NCBI GenBank assembly: GCA_015345905.1
Contig: JADDTR010000044.1
Location: forward strand, 23,866 to 87,865
DNA length: 64,000 nt
From: Aotearoamyces nothofagi
Lineage: Eukaryota; Ascomycota; Leotiomycetes; Leotiales; Tympanidaceae
Direction: 5' to 3'
The position numbers were made by a program, and so were the translations under genes. This document shows, one piece after another, positions 1-11,915 of the stretch. The stretch's first letter is position 1. Every line of letters starts with the position of its first letter. The notes beneath the pieces were generated by a model. The model made no database searches. It saw nothing but the letters and a program-made list of their open reading frames with translations, and was not told where the DNA came from.

Positions 1-73
1 TAAAGAGTTGCGTCTCATCGCTGTGGCTTGCTGCGTCCAGTGGCTAAGGGTGTCTATCCACAGGAACCTACGA

Positions 74-139
74 CCAGTAGTCATATGCTTGTCTCAAAGA
101 TTAAGCCGTGCATGTCTAAGCATAAGGAATCTATACCGT
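74..139 (+). pseudogene. 5'-end fragment of 18S (SSU) rRNA
   Basis: About 65 bases match the highly conserved 5' end of eukaryotic 18S rRNA, from the CCAGTAGTCATATGCTTGTC block through the AAAGATTAAGCC and GCATGTCTAAG blocks to CTATACCGT. At least three bases differ from the usual sequence (for example GTGCATG for ATGCATG and GCATAAG for GTATAAG). The match starts and stops abruptly, and the flanks are unrelated low-complexity DNA, so this is a stray fragment and not a working gene. The differences are not of the C-to-T/G-to-A kind expected from RIP. The comparison was made from memory of the conserved sequence. Confidence 0.85.
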
Positions 140-240
140 CGACACCTTACTCTCCCCATTCCCTCCCTATCCTTATCACCCATACAAGCGAGGCACAGTA
201 GTACGATGGCACCTGGGTTTGGTATACTGTATATATATAT

Positions 241-286
241 CTGCATGTCTGCATGTCTGCATGTCTGTACGTCTGTACGTCTGTAT
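241..286. repeat. 8-base tandem repeat (CTGCATGT/CTGTACGT)
   Basis: Three copies of CTGCATGT are followed by two of CTGTACGT and degenerate units. A short TATA-rich tract lies just before it. Confidence 0.9.
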
Positions 287-503
287 GCACGTCGCCTACC
301 ATTTGCCCGCCACTGCCCTGCCACCAGCCTACCTCGCCTTCCCTTACGCCGCCGCCTACAGCTCCGGACCTCCTGTCCTGCATCGTACTTGCACGTACCT
401 GCGCACAAGATGCAATGCCCTCTCCCACCCGCTACAAGTTGCCCACGGAAACCGCGGTCCACCTTGGCCTTGCGTTATACATTTTGCATCCCTTGCACAT
501 TCC

Positions 504-550
504 TTGCACACGTTCTTGCACACGTTCCTGCACACGTTCGCGCACACGCC
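504..550. repeat. 12-base imperfect tandem repeat (TTGCACACGTTC)
   Basis: Units of about 12 bases of the type TTGCACACGTTC repeat with small changes (cttg, cctg, cgcg variants). Open frames across this stretch are repeat-driven. Confidence 0.8.
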
Positions 551-2194
551 TCGTCGTCCGATCTGTCACATGCGGATATCACTTAGTCCAGCAAAAGCAA
601 AAGTGACACGGCAGCCCGGCTGGCGATAGGTCATCAGACAGCCACCACCACCCCCTCCACGGCCTGATATCAGACATACGGATATAGCCTCTGTATTCGC
701 GGCAGATTAGACATCTTCTAAACATGCTGCTGCTGCTGCTCAAAGCCTTGCCTCGTGGTCAGTCTCGATCAACCCCATCGACATGGTCTCCGTTGGGGAG
801 GCCCTGATCCTGACGATTGGGGCCCCCTGTGTTTGACGCGTCTCAAGCGACTCCGCTCCAATCTAGGATCGAGGGTAGCGACACCTGCAGACATGGCCTT
901 AACTCATCCATGTCTTCCCTTCTCCATAGGTGCAACTTGTGTTTCTAACAATGATTATCCTCTCTGGTCAGGCCTCCGATGCCTTCTTCTCCTATTTCCA
1001 CCATCATCATTAGGCAATGAAGCACGGAATATAGAAACAAAACTGCTGATTCATGAAGGTTTATGTGATAAGAGCAAACTCTTATAATATAGTGCCCGGT
1101 ATCTTCGCTCTGTGAGACTTTGACAAGAAAGCTCAGTTGCTGCAACTTCGGTAATAGACTTATGGATTATCGTTTCCGTTGGCCATGGCCTGGCCATGGT
1201 CTGTACGTATCATACCACGCTACATCTGTCAGTATTCAGGGCTCAGCTCGGGATAAGCCTATAGATATTATTGTGTGCATAAATTCATAGTTACGTTAGA
1301 GTCCTCGTACTAAATAAAGGTAGACTGAGTCAGCTAGATAGCCTCGGACTCCTAGAAGAGCGTAGCATATGATAACAACGAGTCTGAACAGTACAGTACT
1401 GCATCTAGCTACAAATGACCCGTGTCTTTGCTGGAAATCGGGTGAGACATCTATGGCACATTGCTGCCCCTATCTGCAGATAACGATATATTTGCTCTTG
1501 GTTGGTGACACTGGCTCGCTGTAGTTCTTAGCCATAGATAACACCTAATATCTACACTCTGATGATGTAGACGAAGCCCACAATCGCCTCTCAAATGCCT
1601 GCAAGATCTATATTGTGTTATTTTGACTAATGATATGTAACATGTCTAAAAGAACGCCAGAGACAGTTCGTTACCCGGTAATCGGTGAAGGCGTCCAGCC
1701 CAGCCCAGCTCAGCGAGAGGCTCTTGACTCCTTGGCCAGCTCAAGCGAGTCCCAAGAGGGCTCGTCACAGCCCGGTAGGAGGTCCCCAAGTAAGTGCTGC
1801 CAACGCAAGTGATGCGCCCAAGATAGACAGCAGGAGCTCCAGTCTTTTTTTCATCAGTAGTGCACGATGAGAACTCCTCGTCGAATCCCCCCTGCCGCTT
1901 AACCCCGGCGCCTGTCCGCTAAAAAGTCCGACGATCAGGTCGGAGATCGGGGGCTCGATTGATCCGGGGTAAATCGAGTTGCACGTGAAGTCTATCTAGC
2001 TCCCCCACGTTCTACGGTCGCTGTAACTGTAACCCGTACTCGCAACTTCGTTCGGCCACTTCCAATCAACCTGAAGCCTCGTCAGGTCACAACAGAATCA
2101 TCCGACGGCTGACAGGCATCTGCGGTATACAAAGAGCCAAGCGAATCGCTATCGATATCGATGTACATGCCACGAATGAAAGTCATCCTCAGCA
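551..2194. other. Intergenic stretch, no gene seen
   Basis: Open frames here are short, lack recognisable protein similarity and overlap low-complexity sequence. The 1200-1630 part is relatively AT-rich and shows no motif I can name. The last few hundred bases before 2195 presumably hold the snf4 promoter and leader. No tRNA or other RNA gene was recognised. Confidence 0.5.
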
Positions 2195-3534
2195 ATGCCT
2201 GATACGCCAGAGACTCGGCCACCTGCCGTCGCCAGTGTCAACGACAGCATCCCACCGCCAACAGACTCCTCTACCCATAGTGGTCACGAGTCACCTTTCG
2301 TGCAGCCGAAGACATACCTCCGTCCCGGAGTCCCCAAATCCACAATGGAGTCGAAACTGACGCCCCTGGACAAGGACCAAATGCATGGATTGGTAAGTCG
2401 TCATGCAGTTAGCCCTATGTCAACCTGCTGTATGATCGCACGAGCCCTCTTGGGATACCGGTGCGCTAAGAGACCACAAGGCTGACAGCTTCGTCTGATA
2501 GAAAGCGATTCGAGATTTCCTCAAGGTTCGCACCAGCTATGACGTCCTCCCTCTATCCTTCCGCTTGATCATCTTGAACACCGACCTCCTGGTCAAGAAG
2601 AGCCTCAATATCCTGCTGCAAAATGGTATGCCTCCCCTCGATGTAAACTAGCAATGAATATGTCCTCATACGATAGCATTCTAGGTATTGTCTCCGCTCC
2701 TTTGTGGGACTCGCATACATCCACATTTGGTGGGCTCTTGACAACTTCGGACTATATCAACGTGATCCAGTATTACTGGCAGAACCCTGATGCCTTGGGC
2801 CAGATCGACCAGTTTCGCTTAAGCAGCTTGAGAGGTAGGTGAAATGATATGCTGGTAGAGGATCTGTGCTTTGCTAACAGGCTCTAGATATCGAAAAAGC
2901 CATACACGTCCTTCCCATCGAGACTCTCTCCGTCCATCCAATGCGACCACTATATGAAGCCTGTCGTCGTATGCTTGATTCGCGTGCGCGACGTATCCCG
3001 CTGGTTGACATCGACGACGAGACTAAAAGAGAGATGGTTGTCAGTGTAGTCACACAATACCGTATCCTGAAGTTCATTGCAGTAAACGTTACCGAGACCG
3101 AAATGTTAAAGAAGAGTGTCTCAGAGATTGGACTCGGGTCATACGGACACCTGCAGACCGCAGGCATGGATACTCCCGTAATCGACGTCATCCACATGAT
3201 GGTCAAGAAAAGTATTTCTAGTGTGCCAATTGTCGATAATGACAATCGGGTGCTCAACGTCTTTGAAGCCGTGGACGTGATCACGATCATCAAAGGCGGC
3301 GTGTATGATGGCCTAACCACGAGCGTTGGCGAGGCTCTATCCAACCGAGCCGAGGACTTTCCTGGCATTTACACCTGCAGCATGGAAGATCGACTAGATA
3401 CGATCTTTGATACTCTCCGAAAGTCGAGAGTTCATCGTTTCGTTGTTATAGATGAAGAGAACAAACTCAAGGGTGTTATCTCTCTTTCGGATATTTTGAA
3501 GTACGTTTTGCTCGAGGGTGAAGAACATGACTAA
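2195..3534 (+). CDS. snf4: AMP-activated kinase gamma subunit (Snf4)
   Basis: This is the regulatory gamma subunit of the SNF1/AMPK complex, which senses adenine nucleotides and supports growth on non-glucose carbon. Four exons (2195-2392, 2502-2625, 2685-2834, 2888-3534) join in phase to give about 372 residues. After a Pro/Ser/Thr-rich N-terminus of about 55 residues come four CBS repeats. Family hallmarks are [27 protein letters not shown] in CBS1, the block reading [21 protein letters not shown] in CBS3 and [19 protein letters not shown] in CBS4. The splice joins restore the NGIVSAP and LRDIEK segments exactly, which supports the introns. The length fits fungal Snf4. The start is the first ATG in frame. 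The N-terminal extension is poorly conserved, so the start is the least certain part. Confidence 0.93.
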
Positions 3535-3996
3535 GGTGTCGAGGCTGGATGGTAATTCGAGGATAGTCCCATTTGCTGGAAGGCGTTGCATAGCGATAAG
3601 GCGTCAAGGGTAGCAGACTGAAGCTTGCATAGCATCATCTGCGTTCTGATATATTTCATAGAAGTCGGGATTTCGAGAATATCACGTTCTCTAAAGAGTC
3701 TGCCACCCTCGAGGGCATCTTTTAATGATCTAAAGCTGTTAACAAACCTCTGAATAATTGTTCCAGAAGATTACAAATGCTCGTTAGTTCCACATCAACT
3801 TCTATAATGTCCTGGAATTAGTTCCTGTGCCGGGAAGGAGTTGTTGTGGTTGTGGTTGAGGTGCAGTATGTGCTTGCCGTTTGTGTCGAGGACTTATCAA
3901 TCCTAGACGGAAGTAGACTACAAATGATTTTCACTTACCGGTCATATAGTGTTTACTATTACATTCTTGGTCATCGCATCATTCTATTTAAACATA
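3535..3996. other. Intergenic, between snf4 and the RhoGAP gene
   Basis: This holds the snf4 3' region and the presumed RhoGAP promoter. I see no open frame with recognisable similarity and no repeat. Confidence 0.5.
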
Positions 3997-6900
3997 ATGG
4001 CATCATCACATACAAGCAATTACACCTGTCAAGACTGCAAACCAGCTCTTAGTTCTCGCCTATCATCCTCCACGCTGTTCATCCAAAAACATTCGTACAA
4101 TCGTTTAGATGCACAAGCTGAGAGTACAGACATGAGTATAGTGCAAGGACTTCTTGGGAATGGTGAAAGTATTCAATAAAAGCAACAGCCAGTGTTTACT
4201 GATTCTACCTAGATCCTCCACGGATCCCACCTCGAAGAAGCTCATTTGTACAGGCCTCACCGAGCCAGCAGGGGCTTCTCTTCCGAAACTGTAACGTATG
4301 CCAGATTGGTATCGAATCAACAAGGGACAGGCGTCCAGGACACAATGCAACGAGCAATACATGGACTTCTTCAAGCGGTGATGCCTCCGAGATGGACGAA
4401 ATCGAGGACCGAACACCATTTGTACTAGAATACAACAGAATTGCCAAGAAGGTAGGGGGATGCCGAAGAAGTGTGACTGCGACTTGCTAAAACTACTATG
4501 AACAGTACGGAGTCCAGAACATCGTTCCTGATGAGTATGAGACAGTCAGCGTGAGTTACGCTGCTCTGCTTTGAGTCTTCAATACTAACCACGGAGGTAG
4601 GTAGATAGAGTTACAGTAACTGAGAGGCAAGACAGCTGGATCATGAGAAAGTTTCTAAGAAGGTCCTCGTCTGTGCAGGCAATCAAGGTTAAGCCGGAAA
4701 AGCATCTAAAGCACAGGAGAAGTATTAGTGATCTTTCTCTGCGTATACGAACGAAGAGAGATGACCTGAAGGATAAGCATCTAGCAGAGCTTGTACGCCT
4801 GTGTGGTGTGAGCCTATTATATTTACCTGCAGAATATGCTGCTAGCACATTGGGAGTTCCAACGTGCTTCCGGGCGACAGCTCAATATCTTGTTCAACAT
4901 GGTAAGAAGCATTTTCAAATATTATTGTCGCTTTACTAACAAGTCTTCAGCCACCACAACTAGAGGACTCTTCCGTATCCCTGGGTCACACAATAGTGTT
5001 AACTCACTCTACAATTATTATGCTTCGCAAGGAGAAGACGGTGATATAATTAGTGACACCGTCAGGTGCCCAACGCTCCCAGAACATATCCCATGCGACG
5101 TGCACGACGTGGCCTCCACGTTCAAGAAATTCCTATTCGGGCTACCGGGAGGTATCATTGGCAATGCCTGGCTCTTTGATGCGCTCATATGTATTCACAA
5201 TCAGCTGGAACCAGAACCGGAATGGACAAGAACAAAGCAGAGCAAAGTTCGAGCACGGCTAATCGCACTTGCTGTAGCCACTCACCCCTCTCGGTATCGA
5301 CGTGAGCTTATCTGCGCAGTATTTGGCCTTCTCTGCATGGTTGGTCGAGCAGCAGAGACAACCAACCGAGAGGACATCCGTGGAAGACCTCTCCCAACGT
5401 CGGATTTGATGGGCTACGGGCCACTTGGTACTATATTTGGCCCGCTGCTAATTGGAGAATTACTGGATAAGTACTCTGTATGCGTTGTGAACGCGCGAGC
5501 AACTCTCGTGTTGTATAAGCAAAGTCCAATCAGGTCATTGAAAGGGAGGCCCAAAAAGTCTAAGAGTGCCGACGATTCTCTTGTTGCATCTAATCAGGCA
5601 AATGAGAAGTCAAAAGTTGTCAACAGCATAGCTGAGATGCTGATTACCCATTGGCGCGAGGTTGCTCGCCACATGAAGGCCCTAGGCGCTTTGAAGTCAA
5701 CGAAGTCATGTCAGAATATGTCTCTAGTAAACAATATCAAGCTTCTTCGACCATCGGCTTCAGAGTCTTTTGCAATTCGTAGGCCTCCAGACTGGATTAT
5801 GGATGGGACATCCGCTTGTCGAATTGATAGAAGTAACTCGCCAACTCCATCTTCACGTAAGCGTTAACTACCCATTTATTAGCTGAAAAAGGAAGGCATA
5901 TTAATCATATTTAATCTAGGCAATCGGAATTTTAGATCAGACACCAAGTCTCAGCAGCAAAGAGCTGACCAGGAAGGAGATACCTTGTCAGTCACCAAGA
6001 AAAGATCAAGGTTGAAGGCGGCGTCTAGTCAAAAACTCACTGGAGCAAGAGCTATGAGTTTTTTAACACCAACTGCCGAGGAAAAGGAAATCTCTGATGA
6101 AGGCATTTATGTAAGACCTGCCCCAGACGTCGTAGATGGCCGGGATCAACCTTTGCCAAACTCCTATGAAGAAGGTGGCCATCAAGATTCTCCGCTGTCA
6201 AGTCGATTGGATAAAAGAACTCCTCTCGGCACCCTTCCTCTCCCTCTTAACCAAGTATTGCTAGAACCCATCCTCACACCGAACCAGCAAGATCCTCCGA
6301 TAATCACGATGCAAGAGCCACTAATCACATCAACTCACGATACTCTACCGCCAAACCATCAACGAAATTTAGATCATACTAACATCAAGACCGAGCCAGC
6401 TAGTGCTGGTGTCCACGCTTTACCAAGTTCTCTTCAACCCAATTCACCACTTTTTGTTAGGAAGAAATTAAGACACAAGCCGTCAACCAAAACTAGTATA
6501 CCTTCTGGCCATGAAAAGGAAGATCCAGTTTTAGAGCTTGCAAAAATATCTACGATATCACTGACCCCGCACGTTGAAGTCGTAGAATATACTTTTAAAA
6601 GTAGCACCCCAATACGTAGTGCAACTCCACTGTCTAAGACTGACGTTAAGGATGGCGGATATATCGAGCAATCCGGTGGCTACGGGCCCCTCTTGGGAAA
6701 TCTCGAAGCATCACCTCAAGTGGCAAAAGGTATAACGCCCCGCAGACTTCAAGGTATTGTTGCTAGCGATCCTCCTCGATCTGCTCCTAACTCCAACGTA
6801 CGTATAAAAGCACATGTACGATCGGATCCACCAATGCGCCAAAAAGGACTGTACAGTAGCACGGCCAACCGTGCTAGAGATCCATTGTCAAGAGTCTCAA

Positions 6901-8501
6901 AAGAGGATGATATGGCATCTTTAGCTTCTCTAGCTGAAATTATAAAGTCCATGGACGAACCGTTACAGCTTCAGCCAGCTATGGTTTCAGAACCGGATGA
7001 ACACCGAGATTCAGCAATAGAGCTCGATAACACGGCCATGTCTTTGCAGTTGGCAGCATCTACGCCGATGACAGTCCCTTTACAGCTGGTGGAACCTATG
7101 CAGATGGCTCTATCTCAGGGGCTGGCGCAAGGTTATAAAACTGAACATGGGGACAGAAGAACTGGTTTTGGTGGTGATGGGGAGAACGAAGCGGGTTTAA
7201 CAGAAAAAAATGATACTGCAATTCCAAAGCCAAGTAAGGAACCTTCAACACCTCGACGAATTAGAACCGATTCAACTACCACAAATCGTGGTGGTGGTAG
7301 TCGTGTGAAAGCAATGGCAGCCAAGTTCGATAATGCAGATCGTGGCTTAGGTCTATCGGCATCTGAAACCAAACAAACCGACTCTCGTAGCGGTAGCTGC
7401 CGCTCTCAAGTTAAGCCTGCGGTCATTTCTGGCTACACAATTAATCCCTCCTCACCTACTCCCTGGTGGGACAGATCCAGCAAGTCTGAGAGATCAACAA
7501 AGTCCAGTCACAGTGCAGTACCAACAGAGCAGCTTCAACAATCATCTCAGAAACCGGGACTATTCAAGCAGTATAGCTATGAGTCCCCAAAATCCATCTC
7601 TGACGTCCATATTTCTAGGACTGAACCAGTTCCATCTCGGTCCAGGCCCCGATCTTCGAATAGATCATCCCAAATTAGTTCTGGGTCGCCTCGTAGGCAG
7701 AAGCTGGCTGCATCTCCACTTACAATGCGACCTAGTCTGTGTGATATAGGATATAGTAATGGCAGCTTTGCTCTCCAGAGGCAGACCAGTTTAGGTACAA
7801 TACTCCCAAGGCCAAACGAACCACCTGTCGCTCAACATTTGAACTTGGCTCGGCCGCCATCGACTCCTCGCATGGACCAATCTCCCTCGCCTTTCGATTT
7901 CCCAAACGAAGGCAGTCTAGGACTTGCTATAAGTGAAGTTGGTAGTGCATCTGCTAGTAGGTCATGGCTCAAAGACAGCGAGACATCTACGTTATATGCA
8001 CAAATTTGTAGCCTTCAGCGACAGTTGGAGATAAAGACCGAAGAAGCAGAGAATACTCGGCAACAGCTTGCTATAAGGGGCAGCATGAACGACTTGGGAA
8101 CTCTAAGTGAGCAGTTGAGACAATCCAAGAGGGACTTGCACATGTGGCGGACTCGCGCAGAGACTGCGGAGAGAAGATTGGAGATGCTTTTAGAACTTAC
8201 ACCAAACGAAGAGTTAGAATCTGGCTCTAGAGACCCGGCTTTGGCCATGAACAGTACCTCCAGATATCCGAGAGCTTATAGTGCAATTGGTGCAGAGGAT
8301 GATGCTCAGGTCAAAAATGGAATAAGGAGAGCATTGCATGGAATGGACGGAAACATTAGTGAGAGTGGATCTACGGAGAGTAACGAAACAATCAGGAGAA
8401 TCGTCTCTAGTTACACAAGGAGGACAGAAAGTCAGTTGTCGGAATCCGAGAATGTTACGTATGCTGTAGGGCAACTGACTGAACCTTGTGAATTGCCATG
8501 A
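3997..8501 (+). CDS. Large Rho GTPase-activating protein
   Basis: A RhoGAP-domain protein predicted to switch off Rho-family GTPases in polarity or septation. Six exons join in phase: 3997-4162, 4213-4451, 4506-4550, 4601-4901, 4951-5856, 5920-8501, giving about 1412 residues. The GAP domain spans roughly residues 225-430 and carries the arginine-finger segment GLFRIPGS; other conserved blocks are LPTSDLMGYGPLG, FGPLLIGELL and AEMLITHWREV. About 650 residues of Ser/Pro-rich, probably disordered sequence follow, then a coiled coil near residues 1245-1310. The N-terminus has two CxxC pairs (TCQDCK and NCNVCQ) that could bind a metal but do not make a full LIM domain. The core from the exon at 4601 onward is secure. 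The first two exons rest on splice signals and phase only, and an alternative start is the ATG at 4392. Confidence 0.85.
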
Positions 8502-9328
8502 CTATGGATATGGTTTGTGGCCGGTCTATTGTCGGCCAGCGAATGCAGCATAACTATGCTGGGCATACGAAATGTGACAAAATCATTCTTATTCTGCCTT
8601 CTTTTCTTCAAACTAGTAGTCATTAGGGGACGTTTTGGGGAGACTTATCCTCTCTCTACGTCGAGCTTCTAGATAGTATTGTAGCCATGACTTTACCATC
8701 TTTGTTCAACGAGCCCCTGAATTAATGAGAGCAAACGTTATGTGTGGAAGGGAGTAAACAAAATCCATGGGACACCAGTTCAATATAAGTAAACAAAACA
8801 GTATCTGCTAATTAGTTTTCAGGGAGAGGTTTCTGTTCAATTGCTCCCTGTGCAACGGATTTCTTTTTTAACCCCTTTTTTATGTGATATGATGGCTGAG
8901 GGTACTTTCGAGAGATGTTTCTTTTGGCTGGTTATTATCTAACTGATGTATTCAATTGAGTTAGGAGGAGCGTCTTTTCTTCTTCAAGAAGCCGAGGTCC
9001 TCAAGAAGTCTTTTTCAATAAATACTCGGACAGAGAAGGCTCACCGCTTTTTCTCTCTGTATATCGACACGGGTTTCGAGGACTCGGTCATTTAACTGCC
9101 CTGCAACTCGATCTTTGGCGCTTTGGTTTTTAATGCCTTGGTGCTCAACGGCTCGGTCTTTAAGGGCTCGATCTTGACTGTCCTTCAACATCGAGATTTC
9201 TTTCACACCACCAGCGTCAAGATTTCTTCCGCGCAAAGAACGCCAACAACACCAATAACACTAACAACATCACGTTCATCAGGGTCTGCACCACCCATTC
9301 CCGCCTTGTTCATCTCAAACCTCCCACA
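8502..9328. other. Intergenic stretch
   Basis: The 3' flank of the RhoGAP gene and the leader of the next gene. The region 9000-9330 is pyrimidine-rich with imperfect CTCGGTC/CTCGATC repeats. The last 150 bases (CAACAACACCAATAACAC type) look like a transcribed fungal leader. Open frames here appear spurious. Confidence 0.5.
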
Positions 9329-10367
9329 ATGTCAACCCTCAACACGTCCCCAAAGGGCGCTCGCCACTGGGCATCCTCCTCCAACGCCTCCAACGAAGAG
9401 AGGCACGCTCTTCCACACAGCCAGCACAGCAGCACAGGCGAGAAAGATGCAGGCTCCTCTCCTTCAGGCACCAGCTGTGCTTTCTCTTACAGCAGCTCCG
9501 ACGAGCACGGCTCGGAGGAATCTACAGCCTCTGACTCCTCCGACGCCGCAAGCAATGCTGGCACAGATCGGTGCTGGGATGCTCTGCATCTCGACCACCC
9601 GGCTGTCATGCTCGGTAAGTCATCCATCACCCACCTCTGCCGCTCCCCGTCTAGCCAGTCGCGGGCGCGGGGCTGCGATGTCGTAGTGGTGATGCCAGAA
9701 CTGACGCGCTCACAAGTCTTCTGGAACATCCTCATCGCCACCCCTTTCTGCTACCTCCTCGCCCTAGCCGCCTCCCTAGCCATGCCCATCAGCGCTGCCG
9801 CCGCGCGCGCCGTCTTCGTCGTGCTGAACATGGCATGCACGGCCGTCTGGACCATCCATCTGCAAAACAACATCGACGACGCCAACATCGTACGCCCCCC
9901 CTCCTTTCCTCGATCCACATCAAGACCCCTGCTAACCAGTACCCCCCTCGGGCAACCAGGTCCGCGCCGCGCAACGCGAAGCCGCGCGCCTGACATCCGC
10001 GCTGCGCAGGATCGAGGCCGCAGAGGTGAGTCCCGGCGGCGACGACCCCCTCTCCCCGCGCACGCTGACCGCGACCCCCCAGGCGCGCGCCCTCGCAGAC
10101 CAGCTGCGGGCCCCCGCCGCCGCCGCCGCCGCCACCGCTGCCCCGGACCAGAGCGTCGTGGCGTCGGACGGCGCGGCGTGGGAGACGGCCCGGGCGGCGC
10201 GCGAGAAGCGCGCGCGCGACGCCCTGCGCGCCCAGCGCCGTCTCAAGGTCCTGAGGCTGGCGCAGAAGCTGCGCGACAGTAAGCTGGAGCTGGAGCTGGA
10301 GCACGCCGGGCGTCTGAAGGAGGCGGAGGCGCAGCGGGGCGGCGCGGTGGGTGGCTCTTCCTCCTGA
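9329..10367 (+). CDS. Small membrane protein with C-terminal coiled coil, unknown function
   Basis: I do not recognise the family. Four exons fit GT-AG signals and phase: 9329-9614, 9717-9889, 9960-10025, 10083-10367, giving about 269 residues. The first 95 residues are Ser/Asn-rich and probably disordered. Two hydrophobic segments follow (around VFWNILIATPFCYLLALAA and ARAVFVVLNMACTAVW), then an Ala/Arg/Glu-rich coiled coil with AREKRARDALRAQRR and SKLELELEHAG. It is likely an integral membrane protein with a helical cytosolic or lumenal tail. The first intron (102 bases) is a multiple of three and has no in-frame stop, so a retained form adding 34 residues is possible. From about 9900 on the gene is strikingly GC-rich, and antisense frames there stay open for that reason. 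Confidence 0.65.
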
Positions 10368-11024
10368 TCGCCTGCTGGCCTGCCGGACTAGCTGGATACG
10401 GAATCGTACTCACCTGAGCGCTCTGCTAGGATAGGGGGGGTGGGCGGGGAGGTGCGAGAGAAGGCATAACGGTCTGGTCTGTCACTGGGCAGCTCGTCAG
10501 AGAGATGGATCCACACGTTTTCCGGCCGTACTGTATATAAATCTGCACTGCGTATCTGCTGCGTCACGGGGAAGGGCTTCGATAAGAGAAATGGCATTTT
10601 GCTCTCGACAGAGCCTGTAACTAATTCATCCTCCTGCACAAGCACAAGCACAAGAAGGGCACGCACTCGCTGACCCGTCCACTGACCTAGCACCTATCTG
10701 CCACCTAGCGCAGCGTGAACGTCCAAGCTGAATTGTGGCCGTGTGCCCAGGGTGCCCCCTTCCCCGTCCTCGAGAACATCCTTTCCATGTAAAAGAAAAG
10801 AAAAAGAAAAAGAAAGAGAAAAGAAAAGAAAAAACACTGATACAGATTCCTTTCCCGCCAACTTCTCATCCGGAATCGACCCTCCATGTGACCGTCCTTC
10901 AGATGCTCTTTCGTAGTCTCTGGGAGACATTTCCATGCAGCTGCCGACACGAACGCCTTTCCCACCACCCGCTCGTCAGCCCCGTGCCCCCCCCCTCGTC
11001 GTTCGTGCCATCGAGAGTATCCGC
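10368..11024. other. Convergent intergenic region with purine tract
   Basis: The 3' flanks of two convergent genes. An A/G-only tract of about 45 bases (AAAAGAAAAG-type units) lies at 10790-10836. No gene seen. Confidence 0.55.
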
Positions 11025-11915
11025 CTACTGCAGGGGCCCCGCAGCCGTGGCGGCATCGTCGCCCTCTTCGTCTGCGTCGGCCGGCAGTATCACGCCCTCG
11101 AAAGTATTCATCAGAGCGAGGGTGACGCCGTGGCCTTCGCTCCTGGCCTGGCCGGCAAGCCTGTTCTTCAGCTGTGCCAATATCGGCTTCATGTAGAAAG
11201 CGTACATCAGCTGTAGCGGGTCCGCGGGGTTGAGATAGAGGTGGTGCACCAACGTGAGGCGCCTGAAGTCCGGGCACTTGAGCACGGCATGCATGATCCT
11301 ACGCCAATGCCCCTCCACGGGACGCTCCGAGACGCAAAAGTCCACGGCTAGGTTTCTGATAGGACCGGAGCGGTGGTACCGGCCGTGCCTAACAAGGTCA
11401 TTGATGAGCTGCATTTGCGTGTTCTCTTGCGTAGCTGAATCGCCTGTATCATTGTACCACATGATTCGGAGGGTGTCGGTGGCATTGTTGAAGTAGAGGA
11501 ACGATCTCGGACCATTCATGATGACCGGGAGCAGCTGAAGGTGCCGCAGCCCCTCTCCGCGAGCCTCCTTGTTGATCTGCAGAAGGATCGGGGCGTCGTA
11601 GTATCCGTTCCCAAGTGCGGAATCCTCGCTGTCGTGGAACGGGTTCCGATATGCCCAGCTCTGTGTCAACGACCAGCGATAGATTTTGTAGACTTTGGCC
11701 TCTGGTAACAACAGTATCCAGATTTTAGCCCGGATTTCAGGCGGCAACTGAGAGAACAAGGGGAAGCCAGCTGTGAAGGTGCCATCAGAGGCCGGTGGCA
11801 ACCCCGAGTTGACTCTATCGCTGCTGATGACTGTTGTTGGCGACACCTGAGCGAGGAGTCGGCCATTACGAAGATAACAATCCTCAGGAAAGGCAATTTG
11901 CTCGTCGCTCGCCAT
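11025..11915 (-). CDS. 2EXR-domain protein
   Basis: A single-exon 296-residue protein of the fungal 2EXR family, whose function is unknown. The family hallmark is the segment FPLFSQLPPEIRAKIWILLLPE near residues 50-72, an F-box-like start, followed about 60 residues later by ILLQINKEARGEGLRHLQLLP. Many filamentous ascomycetes carry dozens of these genes. The C-terminus is acidic (DADEEGDD). The ATG at 11915 gives a full N-terminus, and stops lie upstream. A second, more distant relative lies at 26298. No catalytic motif is visible. Confidence 0.8.
   Translation of the reverse strand: MASDEQIAFPEDCYLRNGRLLAQVSPTTVISSDRVNSGLPPASDGTFTAGFPLFSQLPPEIRAKIWILLLPEAKVYKIYRWSLTQSWAYRNPFHDSEDSALGNGYYDAPILLQINKEARGEGLRHLQLLPVIMNGPRSFLYFNNATDTLRIMWYNDTGDSATQENTQMQLINDLVRHGRYHRSGPIRNLAVDFCVSERPVEGHWRRIMHAVLKCPDFRRLTLVHHLYLNPADPLQLMYAFYMKPILAQLKNRLAGQARSEGHGVTLALMNTFEGVILPADADEEGDDAATAAGPLQ

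Noticed and set aside
9789-10304. 171-residue minus-strand open frame over the GC-rich membrane-protein gene
   Set aside because: Antisense to the called exons, very Arg/Gly-rich, no family pattern; open only because of high GC.
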